A stretch of DNA of 64,000 bases from Asaia bogorensis_B. GTDB taxonomy: Bacteria > Pseudomonadota > Alphaproteobacteria > Acetobacterales > Acetobacteraceae. The position numbers were made by a program, and so were the translations under genes. Where the stretch lies: the NCBI RefSeq assembly GCF_900465315.1, contig NZ_UBIX01000005.1. The stretch is one strand, 5' to 3'. Positions 8,170 through 16,569 of the stretch are shown in pieces. Each line of letters begins with the position of its first letter. The first letter of the stretch is position 1. The notes under the pieces were generated by a model. It saw nothing but the letters and a program-made list of their open reading frames with translations. It searched no databases and was not told the DNA's origin.

Positions 8170-10716
8170 TCAGGGCGTTGAGGGCAGAGCGTAGGACAGA
8201 ACGTAGTCGCCCTTATTGGCATTCGTGCCAGTACGCGTCGCCCCGCCCGCTACAACCAGCACATATTGCTTGCCGTTCTGGACATAGCTCATCGGCGTAC
8301 CCTGACCGCCAACCGGCAGGCGCTGACGCCAGACTTCCTTGCCGTTACGCAGGTCGAAAGCACGCAGGTAATTATCGAGCGAGCCATGGAAGAAGGCGAG
8401 ATTACCGCCTGTCACCAACGGGCCACCCATGGTGGGCATACCGACCGGAATATAGATGTGCGGAATGATTCCCTTCTGCCCGAAAACCCCGTGAATGGCG
8501 GCATCCTGAATACTGCCCACTGGCACCTGCCAGAGCGTCTTCTCGGTTTTGAGGTCAATGGCCGTCAGTGACCCGTAGGGCGGCTTGAAGCAGGGCGCCC
8601 CCATGGGCGAGACGAACATCGAGCGCTCCACACCCCAGGGCGTGCCCAGCTGCTCCGAATATTCTCCTTCGGTGGAAGGAACGAGACCCGCATGGGCGGC
8701 GTCCTCGCGCTTGATGAACTGACCCCACATGGCCATGCGGATATCATTCACCACCAGCACGCCGGTCTGCGGATCAAGCGCGCCACCACCCCAGTTGGAC
8801 CCACCATAATAACCGGGCCAGATCAGGGTTTTCTGCTTGTCGCTCAGAGGAGTCCATTCACCCTCCCAGCGCATTTTCTTGAATGCGATGCGGCAATAGA
8901 GCTGATCGAAGATCGTTGCCCCCCACATGTCGCTTTCCTTGAGCGGCGCAACACCGATCGACAGATCGGAATAGGGCTGGACCGGGCTGATGCGCTGGCC
9001 AGGCATACCATCGGTTGCGACCTTGCGGTCTGTCACCTTGACCACAGGCTTGCCGGTCCGGCGGTCGAGCACGAAAATCTGGCTGCGCTTGGTCAGGCCA
9101 ACCACAACCGGAACCGTCTCGCCATTCGCCCCAGGCAGATCGTACAGGATCGGCTGTGACGTTACGTCATAATCGAACATGTCGTTATTGGCGGTACGGA
9201 AATGCCAGTGTTCCTGACCCGTGCGCAGATCGAGCGCCAGGATGGTATCGTTATATTCATCCGAATAGGGATGACGGTTACCGGTCCAGAAATCGGGTGT
9301 CTGATTGCCCATCGGAATGAAGGCAAGGCCGAGCTTGGGATCGTAAGATGCCGTACCCCAGAAATTGGGCGTCTCAGGCGCATAGATCTGACCTGCAGGT
9401 AGCGGGCGGCTGTCGCGGTTTCCGCGCGAGGCATCCCAGGCCCAGACAAGACGACCCGTACGGACATCGTAGCCACGAATGACGCCGGAAGGCTCACCCA
9501 CGGTCATGTTGTCGTTGATTTTGCCACCCACCATGATCACGCCATCTGCCACCAGCGGCGCAGATGTCAGGTAATAGGATCCCGGTGCCGTGGGGCCAAG
9601 ACCCTCAAGCAGGTTGACCATGCCATGGTCGCCAAAATCCTGACACAGGGCACCCGTAGCGGCATCAAGCTCGAAAAGGCGGGCATCATTGGTGGTGCTG
9701 ACAATACGACGGGCGCAAGGCGCTGACGCATCGACTGGCGCAGGCGCAGCCGGCAAGGCGGGAGCGGCAGGCGCGGTGTCTGCGGGGGCAGCGGCCCCGG
9801 CAGCAGACGGCGCTGTGGTGGTATCTGCGACGTCCTGCGGGCCGAAAGCCTTGGCATCCGGTGCAAGCAGCGACATGGTTGTCATATCGGCGTAGCTTAC
9901 GCCACGGCAACGCTTCCAGCCCTTATTGCCACGCGTCACCTGCATATGCGGGTCAAAGCGCCATTTCTCCTTGCCCGTGACCGGGTCGAGCGCAATCACC
10001 TTGTTGAGCGGCGTGCAGAGATAAAGCGTGTCGGCAATCTTGAGCGGGGTGACCTGATACTCGGCACCATCGATGGCAAGATCTCCTGTATGGTAGCTCC
10101 AGGCTAGCTTCAGGTCCGAAACATTCCCGGCATTGATCTGCACATAGGGTGCAAAGCGATCACCCGTGAGGTTACGCCCCCAGGCAGGCCAGTCATTGCC
10201 GTTCTGCTGGCCAAGCGCCGTGTCAGGCTTCGGCGCGTCAGCCGCATTGCCTGCGACTTCGGCATGGGGCTGGAACATACCCAGCGAGATCCCGCAAAAA
10301 ATGATCGCATAAAGGGCTGCAATGCCAAAACCCCAGGCGCGCGGCACCGCGCTTGAACGCAATGCCCCTTTTTCGCCCGGGCGCGACGAGGCACCGAAAC
10401 CCGGGGCCAGCAGACCGACGACAATCGGAAGGGCAATGAATACGACGACGCGTGGCACAACCAGCCAGAACACATCACCCACTTCACTGAACGCCCACCC
10501 GGCGGCCACAAGACTGAGCAGAATGGAAACTGGCAAGGCGATCGCCTTGCGGGCCATGACGGCAAAGCCGACAAAGGCCATCATCAGCCCCAGAAGAATA
10601 TAGACCCAGCTACCGCCCAGCCAGGCGAGGTCTATCCCTCCCAGGGTCAGGCCAATACCGAGTAAGCCGATCACCAATCCGATGACGGCACTCACGAGAT
10701 GCACAAGGCTTTTCAC
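8170..10716 (-). CDS. Membrane-bound PQQ-dependent dehydrogenase (glucose/quinate/polyol family)
   Basis: 848 residues. About five transmembrane helices (5-30, 36-55, 58-78, 84-104, 127-147) precede an eight-bladed quinoprotein propeller with ALD..TGKE.W docking repeats. Such enzymes oxidise sugars or polyols in the periplasm and pass electrons to ubiquinone. Family features kept include the GDL..EYQVTPLK entry and RGVSY. Deviations: Leu237 replaces the His of the glucose enzymes' CT(A/P)H motif, Asn510-Asn511 replaces HH before the retained acidic motif (D512, D515, D517), and an Ala/Pro-rich insert fills 300-333. Substrate is therefore probably not glucose; quinate, myo-inositol or another polyol is possible. 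GTG start preceded by GGGGAT. Monocistronic. Confidence 0.85.
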   Translation of the reverse strand: MKSLVHLVSAVIGLVIGLLGIGLTLGGIDLAWLGGSWVYILLGLMMAFVGFAVMARKAIALPVSILLSLVAAGWAFSEVGDVFWLVVPRVVVFIALPIVVGLLAPGFGASSRPGEKGALRSSAVPRAWGFGIAALYAIIFCGISLGMFQPHAEVAGNAADAPKPDTALGQQNGNDWPAWGRNLTGDRFAPYVQINAGNVSDLKLAWSYHTGDLAIDGAEYQVTPLKIADTLYLCTPLNKVIALDPVTGKEKWRFDPHMQVTRGNKGWKRCRGVSYADMTTMSLLAPDAKAFGPQDVADTTTAPSAAGAAAPADTAPAAPALPAAPAPVDASAPCARRIVSTTNDARLFELDAATGALCQDFGDHGMVNLLEGLGPTAPGSYYLTSAPLVADGVIMVGGKINDNMTVGEPSGVIRGYDVRTGRLVWAWDASRGNRDSRPLPAGQIYAPETPNFWGTASYDPKLGLAFIPMGNQTPDFWTGNRHPYSDEYNDTILALDLRTGQEHWHFRTANNDMFDYDVTSQPILYDLPGANGETVPVVVGLTKRSQIFVLDRRTGKPVVKVTDRKVATDGMPGQRISPVQPYSDLSIGVAPLKESDMWGATIFDQLYCRIAFKKMRWEGEWTPLSDKQKTLIWPGYYGGSNWGGGALDPQTGVLVVNDIRMAMWGQFIKREDAAHAGLVPSTEGEYSEQLGTPWGVERSMFVSPMGAPCFKPPYGSLTAIDLKTEKTLWQVPVGSIQDAAIHGVFGQKGIIPHIYIPVGMPTMGGPLVTGGNLAFFHGSLDNYLRAFDLRNGKEVWRQRLPVGGQGTPMSYVQNGKQYVLVVAGGATRTGTNANKGDYVLSYALPSTP

Positions 10717-11529
10717 AACTCATCCCCGCATGACGGCCCGGATGATGGCGTTGCCCGGTATCGAAGCGCGACACATCCGGGGCCGTTGAAGCCATGAGAA
10801 CCACGAACCAGTATCGGCATGCCCGCAGAAGAGCAGACATCTGGCGTCATGGGCCCAAAGAATGGGTTATTCTGGCCTAATTTATTGATTTTACGTCATC
10901 ACATCTTCATTACGCAGCAATGTTATGACATTCTTTTGTGCAGTCTGTCCTATTTGCTGTTTCATCGCCGTTATTGATGGTTGTTTTGGAGCACAGGAAT
11001 ATCGCATTGCACCTGGTCCTCGCTGCATCTCTCCGAGGGGATCAGAACGCGAAACAGCGCGGCACCATGCCATACCTTGTAAGCCAGTCTGTTGCGACAT
11101 ACCCGCTTTCAGGATGACGCTTCGGCCTACCCCCCCTTGGCTTTGGCCTTCCTGGCCGAGGCCGTTACTGGAATGGCCTTTCCCGGTACGAGCGCGCGGC
11201 ACGTTCAGGCGGTCGCCTTACGAACAACCTCCGGGGCCGGGAATTATGCGTGACGTGAGACGAATGATCGAAGGTCAGGGTATCTTCATGGGACATCAGC
11301 CCCACACGTGCCTGATCCTCAAGACGACTCGCGGCTGCACCGCCGCGAACTGTCACACTCTCCATAACCGGGGCTTTCTCTCACCCGGCACTGCTCTCGC
11401 CCTCTCCTCGCCTCCCGCCGTGAGCGACACAAGAGGATCGAAAAAAGCCCTCTCGACGTCCTGACAGTGACAAAGGCGGGAGATATTTCCCGTCACTTGC
11501 CGGAAAAATCTCCCGCCGCCTGACTGACT
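10717..11529. other. 800-bp intergenic region without a recognisable gene
   Basis: GC-rich in its second half, AT-rich near 10860-10990, where the promoter of the minus-strand dehydrogenase may lie. A 179-codon plus-strand frame (10925-11464) is Cys/Pro/Arg-rich with no ribosome site and looks spurious. Several inverted repeats occur around 11130-11200 (GGCC-rich), so a structured RNA is possible, but I do not recognise RNase P, SRP, tmRNA or a cobalamin riboswitch. Confidence 0.4.
11475..11517 (-). terminator. Hairpin terminator of the PLP enzyme/phosphatase operon
   Basis: A perfect 10-bp stem, GGCGGGAGAT (11475-11484) with ATCTCCCGCC (11508-11517), lies just after the minus-strand stop at 11530. 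On that strand it is followed by TTTGT. The loop is long (23 nt). Confidence 0.6.
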
Positions 11530-12234
11530 TCAGATCACAGGCGCCGCGGGCAGTTCGTTCACCGTCACCACACGCCAGACTCCATTGATCCGCTCGATAA
11601 TGGATACCGAAAGGTTCTGGATGGAAAAGCGCAGCCCCGTATCGGGATGGACATTGAGCGCGTGGGACAGGGCAGCACGGATCGCTCCACCATGACTCAC
11701 CACAACCGTGTCCTGACCGGCGTGACGATCAGCCATTTCATCGAGCGAATGGCCAACACGGGCGCAGACATCAAGCATGCTTTCGCCGCCCGGCGGCTGC
11801 TCCGAGGCCGAGAGCGACCAGAAATTATGGGCGGTCTGACGCAGCTTCAACGGGAGTTCCTGATGGGGCAGATTATGCCACTCCCCCATGGATTGTTCGG
11901 TAAAGCGCGGCTCGATGGTCATGGTTCGCGGGCCGTACCCAGCCTCGAAAATAGCGCGTGCCGTGTCCTGCGCCCGCTTGAGGGGTGAGACAACCCAGTT
12001 GGCCTCTGCAGGAAGACGACGCCCGAGCGCCGTATAATAGGGTACCTGCAACGCCAGATGCTCGGTGCAGAGCTCGACATCCATCGCGCCATAGACGCGC
12101 ATCCGGGCCGAGGCCTCAACGATGGCATGACGGATCAGCCAGAAGCGGGTGACGCCCGATGGCAGCTGCATGGAATCGAGAAAATGACCATGGGCCTTGG
12201 GATCGGTAGCAGGAGCCTTGTCAGTCTGGGTCAT
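11530..12234 (-). CDS. Histidine phosphatase family protein (phosphoglycerate mutase-like)
   Basis: 234 residues. The catalytic phosphate-pocket motif appears as LIRHA, with Ala where RHG is usual. It continues with the second Arg/Glu region (SPLKRAQDTA ... EQSMGEW) and the late histidine in VVSHGGAIRAAL. These identify a branch-2-like histidine phosphatase acting on small phosphorylated metabolites; the substrate is unknown. The ATG overlaps the stop of the upstream PLP enzyme gene by 4 nt (ATGA), so the two are translationally coupled and probably work in one pathway. Cobalamin-type (CobC) phosphatase is an alternative name databases might give, but no cobalamin genes are present. Confidence 0.8.
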   Translation of the reverse strand: MTQTDKAPATDPKAHGHFLDSMQLPSGVTRFWLIRHAIVEASARMRVYGAMDVELCTEHLALQVPYYTALGRRLPAEANWVVSPLKRAQDTARAIFEAGYGPRTMTIEPRFTEQSMGEWHNLPHQELPLKLRQTAHNFWSLSASEQPPGGESMLDVCARVGHSLDEMADRHAGQDTVVVSHGGAIRAALSHALNVHPDTGLRFSIQNLSVSIIERINGVWRVVTVNELPAAPVI

Positions 12235-14321
12235 GATGCACGGGGCTTTCTCGGCTGGTGGGCATAAGGGGCATAGCGCGGCTGCGGGTCGACCGGCGCG
12301 AGGCGGGTCCAGTGATCGAGGATGACTGTGATCTTTGCCAGAGCCCGACGCACATCGGCAAATTCACGCTCCAGCCGAACAGCATTGGGCAGACCGGCAT
12401 GGGACGGCTCGCCGGAAACCAGACGCGCCCCGGCGCAAAGGCGCAGCGCCCCGGCATTCTCGCCACCAAGAGCCGGATGGGGCACGGGCACGGGCTGACC
12501 CAGATGACACAGGAGCGGCGCAAGGTCCTCACCTGGCACCCAGGGGGAAAGATCCGCGTTCAGCCAGCGATGCAGAGCGCGCGACCTTTCGAGATCGAGC
12601 GGTTTCTCCGGATGGTCAGGGTCGTGCACCAGAAAGGAGAATACGGTCGGGATCGTATCCCACAGCACCTCGCCCTGCACGTCGCGCCGGTCGAGAGACG
12701 GCATGGTGAGCAGGGTCAGCGCAGGATGGGCCGCGATTACCTCATGGGCATGGCGCTCGAAGCGACGCAGCGTATCGACAATCTGCTCAGCCGGTACAGC
12801 GGCAAAAGCCTCGCTCTCGGCCAGGGCAGCCTGCCAGCGCAGGGCGAGGCCAAGATTGCCATCGCAGCCAAGCGGCGTGGGCGACGCCGTATGGGGCCAA
12901 TCACATCGATGGAAATAGGCGGCAAGCCCCTGCGGCAGGCTGAAATGCGGGAGTGCTGCTGTAAAGGAGTCTGGCAGCAGGATCGCGCCGCAGAAAGGTG
13001 GCCCGGTAAGGAATTTGGAGCCTGTAGTCATGACAAGCATGCCGGCGCGCACGAGAGAGGTGATCCGATGCGGTGCCAGCCGGGCCTGACAGGCATCGAC
13101 AACGAGCGTAATCCGCTCGGGGTAGCTGGCCGCGAGGCGACACAGCATGTCGGTACAAGGCCCGACCAGCCCGGTCTTTGACATATCGAGCTGATGCAGG
13201 ATGACATGATGCCCGGCTTCAAGCTCCTCCCTCACCCCGGCCTCAACCTCCTTGTTGAGATCGGCGCAGGTTCGCGGTGTGCCATCAGCCAGACGTATGG
13301 CAATGCCGCGTATGGTCGTCTCGGCAGGAAAGCCTTCGAGATGACGGGCCTTGTCGGCCGAACTGCCCAAGGCGGTTCCGGCGGCAAAATGCCGTCCCTG
13401 CGCCGCCAGCGGAACACCACTACCCGTTTCATCAGGCGCAATCAGGATATTGACGATGGCACGCCCCTGTGCACGCATCAGCCCCATGGCCAGTACGGCC
13501 AGTTCGCAATCCGTGCCCGATGCGGCAAGGATGATATTGTCGCGTGACCCCAGCCCGTAAAGCGCGGCGATCTTCTGACGCACCTGCAGGCACGCCGCCT
13601 CACGGGATGCCGCACCATCCCCACCGATCAGCGCATCCAGCACGAAAGCGCGCCTCGCGCGCTCGGCCCCCAGATATCCCCGCTCGGACAGGGATGACGC
13701 GGTGGAGGAGGAGAATGTCACCGCCCAGGGTCGGGGCCGATGGGAACACCCGTACCGGTTCAACCCGGTTTCAGGGTTGATGACGAGACGTTCGTCGCCG
13801 CCATCGGCCATCAGATATTCAGCCGGAGCCAGACACGACCAGAGGGGAGCAAGACGGGCAACAAGACCATGACTGTCGCAGCCATCGCGCAGGATTTCAG
13901 GCGCGACATCAGGCAGAAACTGTGTGAGGGCCGGCCAGAGCGCTGCAAGGCGCTCGGGCGGCGGCGGCTGGCTGGCAGCAAAGTCGCTCAGCCATGTCAG
14001 TTCGGACGGTAGATGGGGCGTGACACAATCGAGACGATGAAAAAGTGCGGCCACGCGCGCAGCGACCACGATGGCGACAGCCTGATCGTCAACAGGCAGT
14101 CCCCGGCACAGGAAATCCAGTTCAAGCGCATAGCGCAGCAAGACCGGCGCGATATCCGGATGCCCGAAGGCAATGGCACCAAGGGTGATTGACCGATCCG
14201 AAACAATGAAGGGCCGTGTCAGGCGGGGCGACAGATTGAAGACGACCTGATCGGACAGGGTTTGCAGGTCAGGCCGGTCGAGTGCCGCCAACAGGCTGTC
14301 TGTAATGTCTTCTGCCAACAC
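12231..14321 (-). CDS. Uncharacterised fold-type I PLP-dependent enzyme with N-terminal extension
   Basis: 696 residues from the GTG at 14321, which has a GAGGGGG box; the frame reaches a TTG at 14360 without support. Residues 1 to about 175 form a helical extension of unknown type. The rest reads as an aminotransferase/lyase fold: ASGTDCE (about 267-273) for cofactor phosphate, VVDACQA with D409 for the pyridine nitrogen, and TTGSKFLTGPP with K436 as probable Schiff-base lysine. These resemble class V enzymes (cysteine desulfurase type), but no specific family is recognised. The 4-nt overlap with the histidine phosphatase suggests a phosphorylated substrate or product. Function unknown. Confidence 0.75.
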   Translation of the reverse strand: MLAEDITDSLLAALDRPDLQTLSDQVVFNLSPRLTRPFIVSDRSITLGAIAFGHPDIAPVLLRYALELDFLCRGLPVDDQAVAIVVAARVAALFHRLDCVTPHLPSELTWLSDFAASQPPPPERLAALWPALTQFLPDVAPEILRDGCDSHGLVARLAPLWSCLAPAEYLMADGGDERLVINPETGLNRYGCSHRPRPWAVTFSSSTASSLSERGYLGAERARRAFVLDALIGGDGAASREAACLQVRQKIAALYGLGSRDNIILAASGTDCELAVLAMGLMRAQGRAIVNILIAPDETGSGVPLAAQGRHFAAGTALGSSADKARHLEGFPAETTIRGIAIRLADGTPRTCADLNKEVEAGVREELEAGHHVILHQLDMSKTGLVGPCTDMLCRLAASYPERITLVVDACQARLAPHRITSLVRAGMLVMTTGSKFLTGPPFCGAILLPDSFTAALPHFSLPQGLAAYFHRCDWPHTASPTPLGCDGNLGLALRWQAALAESEAFAAVPAEQIVDTLRRFERHAHEVIAAHPALTLLTMPSLDRRDVQGEVLWDTIPTVFSFLVHDPDHPEKPLDLERSRALHRWLNADLSPWVPGEDLAPLLCHLGQPVPVPHPALGGENAGALRLCAGARLVSGEPSHAGLPNAVRLEREFADVRRALAKITVILDHWTRLAPVDPQPRYAPYAHQPRKPRAS

Positions 14322-14498
14322 GCCGCTTTTCCCCCTCTGAGGCGGTGGTTTATAGCCCAACCCCGGATGAACCCCAAATCACCGAATGTCACGGATTGCC
14401 TTGCCTGTCGGGCTCACGACATCCATCTGGCAATCATCATTGCGGCGAAAGATGCCCTCACATCCGGTGTTTCAGCCGTGCCCGATCGGGCCTGAAAC

Positions 14499-15425
14499 TC
14501 ATACTCCCTCAGGCATCATGCCCTGAGGAATGATGGGTAGTTGTTCCCGGCATAAAGCGATCAGTCTTTCCCTGAACCAGCGATGCGCCGGATCGGCAGA
14601 AAGTCTCGGGTGCCAGAGTGCAGAAATGGTAATGGCAGGCGTCTCAAACGGCAGGTCGAAAACACGAAGGCTCTGATCCGCCCGGATGGATGATCCCGGA
14701 ACAAGGGCTACCAGATTGGTAGCAGAGGCCAAACGCAAGGCATCATCGAAGGCGGGCACCACCACTTTCACCGTGCGGGTCAGGCCCTGCTGTGCCAACG
14801 CCCGGTCAACGGGCCCCGCTGCGCTTCCGTGGCGCGAGGCCACAACATGATGGCATTGTGCATAGCGCCCCGCCGTCACAGGGCCATCGAAAATAGAGTG
14901 GGTACGCGCCGCCACCCCATAAAACCGGTCATGGAATAAGGTCTTCATGCGCATCTCGGGTCCGAAATCACCGGGACCGATGACGCCAACCTCCAGATCT
15001 ACCGTCCCTTCACGCATGGATGTCGCTTCCTTGCTGCGCCTTGGCAGAAAGACGAGATCTACCCCCGGTGCCTCTGACAGGAATACCTGCACCAGTCGCG
15101 TTGCGCAGGCCTCGATGAAGCCTTCATTTGTCCGCAGCGTGAACTGCCGCTTCAGCGTCCGAGGGGTAAAACTTGCCTGCACAGGCGAGAGAAGGGCCTG
15201 TGCCTGCATCGCCACCTCCCGCACCGACTCACCCAGAGCAAGCGCGTGCGGCGTTGGCACAAGCCCCCGGCCACCGCGCACCAGAAGAGGGTCGCCTGTG
15301 CTCTCGCGTAGCCGCATGAGCGTGCGGCTCATTGCTGAAGAACTGAGGCCCAGGCGCCCTGCCGCCTTTACGACGCTGCGCTCTGACAGGAGGGCATCAA
15401 GCGCAACCAGAAGATTGAGATCCAT
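14499..15425 (-). CDS. LysR-family transcriptional regulator (NodD-like)
   Basis: 308 residues. The N-terminal winged helix begins MDLNLLVALDALLSE, typical of the NodD/NahR branch, with the recognition helix SSSAMSRTLMRLRE. The remaining 90-300 region is the effector-binding domain. The ATG at 15425 was chosen because AGG lies 8 nt upstream and the family starts there; the open frame extends to 15539. It is divergent from the SDR gene at 15596 with 170 bp between, the usual arrangement in which a LysR protein controls its own and the divergent gene. Inducer unknown. Confidence 0.85.
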   Translation of the reverse strand: MDLNLLVALDALLSERSVVKAAGRLGLSSSAMSRTLMRLRESTGDPLLVRGGRGLVPTPHALALGESVREVAMQAQALLSPVQASFTPRTLKRQFTLRTNEGFIEACATRLVQVFLSEAPGVDLVFLPRRSKEATSMREGTVDLEVGVIGPGDFGPEMRMKTLFHDRFYGVAARTHSIFDGPVTAGRYAQCHHVVASRHGSAAGPVDRALAQQGLTRTVKVVVPAFDDALRLASATNLVALVPGSSIRADQSLRVFDLPFETPAITISALWHPRLSADPAHRWFRERLIALCREQLPIIPQGMMPEGV

Positions 15426-15595
15426 TTTCATTACCTGGTGGTCTTTCCGGATGTCGGATCCGCAGCGATCCAACATATCTAACCTTGCTGAAGAGGCGTT
15501 TGGTGCACTGTTAAGTTGCACGCGATGCGTCTGGCGCAATTGCTGGGGTCACCGCATTTCTGGCCGGTCTCGAAACCGCGCAAGGAATTTCCGGC

Positions 15596-16366
15596 ATGAG
15601 CGACCTCAACTCTCCCGCCCACCCCCCTCATCTGCTTCTGATCGGCGCTTCGCGCGGTCTGGGTCTGGCCCTTGCAGAAGAATTCCTGACGCGAGGCTGG
15701 GAAGTTACCGCGACAATACGTGGGAATCCGGGCGCTAACCTTCGTCAGTTGGTCGAACGCTTCGCGCCTTGGCTGCATATCGAAAAGCTCGACATGACCG
15801 AGGCGCCCATGATCGAAGCCCTTCGGTCTCGTCTGAGTGACTCGTTGACCTCTACTGTGTCCGAAAGCCCGGATCATCTGGCAACACCTCTCAGGATGCG
15901 CCCCTTCGACATGCTGTTCGTCAATGCAGGGACGACAAATGCCCAGCCGGATCAGCCCATCGGTCAGGTAAGCAGCTCGGATTTCATGCAGGTCATGATA
16001 ACCAATGCCCTCGCCCCCATGCTCGTAATCGAGACACTGGAGTCTCTCGTGGCCCCGCAGGGACTGATCGGGGTGATGTCTTCAGGACAGGGCAGCGTCA
16101 GCAATAATAACGCGGGACGGCGTGAGCTCTATCGGGGCAGCAAGGCGGCACTGAACCAGTTCATGCGCTGCTACGACGCGCGCACCGGCCGGTCACGCCC
16201 CCTCGCGCTCATTGCTCCGGGCTGGGTGCGTACGTCACTGGGTGGGCCTGATGCACGTTTCTCGATTGGGGAGAGCATTCCCGGTGTGGCGGATGTCCTG
16301 ATTGCCCATCAAACCGGCAGCGGACTCATCTATCGCGATTTCAAAGGCCGTGATGTTCCCTGGTGA
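15596..16366 (+). CDS. Short-chain dehydrogenase/reductase (SDR)
   Basis: 256 residues with a Rossmann fold. The nucleotide-binding motif is GASRGLG (about 17-23), the central NAG motif is present (VNAGTT), and a conserved Ser (SSGQG) precedes YRGSK, the YxxxK catalytic pair. It belongs to the same group as csgA-like and YciK-like SDRs of Proteobacteria. It probably acts on a small carbonyl compound with NAD(P)H; substrate unknown. The divergent LysR regulator is its likely controller. Confidence 0.85.
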   Translation: MSDLNSPAHPPHLLLIGASRGLGLALAEEFLTRGWEVTATIRGNPGANLRQLVERFAPWLHIEKLDMTEAPMIEALRSRLSDSLTSTVSESPDHLATPLRMRPFDMLFVNAGTTNAQPDQPIGQVSSSDFMQVMITNALAPMLVIETLESLVAPQGLIGVMSSGQGSVSNNNAGRRELYRGSKAALNQFMRCYDARTGRSRPLALIAPGWVRTSLGGPDARFSIGESIPGVADVLIAHQTGSGLIYRDFKGRDVPW

Positions 16367-16569
16367 TGGATACACCCAGTACAAGGGTGACGCGGAAGAC
16401 TGATGCAGCCTGCGTGCCATTTGAGGCTCTATTCACTTTAAGAAATAAAAATTAAATGCTCATTAAACTATAAAAAATAATAGTCTCACAGATATAGTTG
16501 CACGAGCAGAGACGAGGAAAGTTTTCTTCCCAAACGTATCGGCTCTACCTCGAAAGAAAATGGAAAACC

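Noticed and set aside
11165..11365. Possible structured RNA or small minus-strand gene
   Set aside because: Does not match RNase P, SRP, tmRNA or 6S landmarks that I can recognise; protein frame lacks support.
10925..11464. 179-codon plus-strand frame in the long gap
   Set aside because: Rich in Cys, Pro and Arg, with no Shine-Dalgarno box or recognisable domain; typical of GC-rich chance frames.
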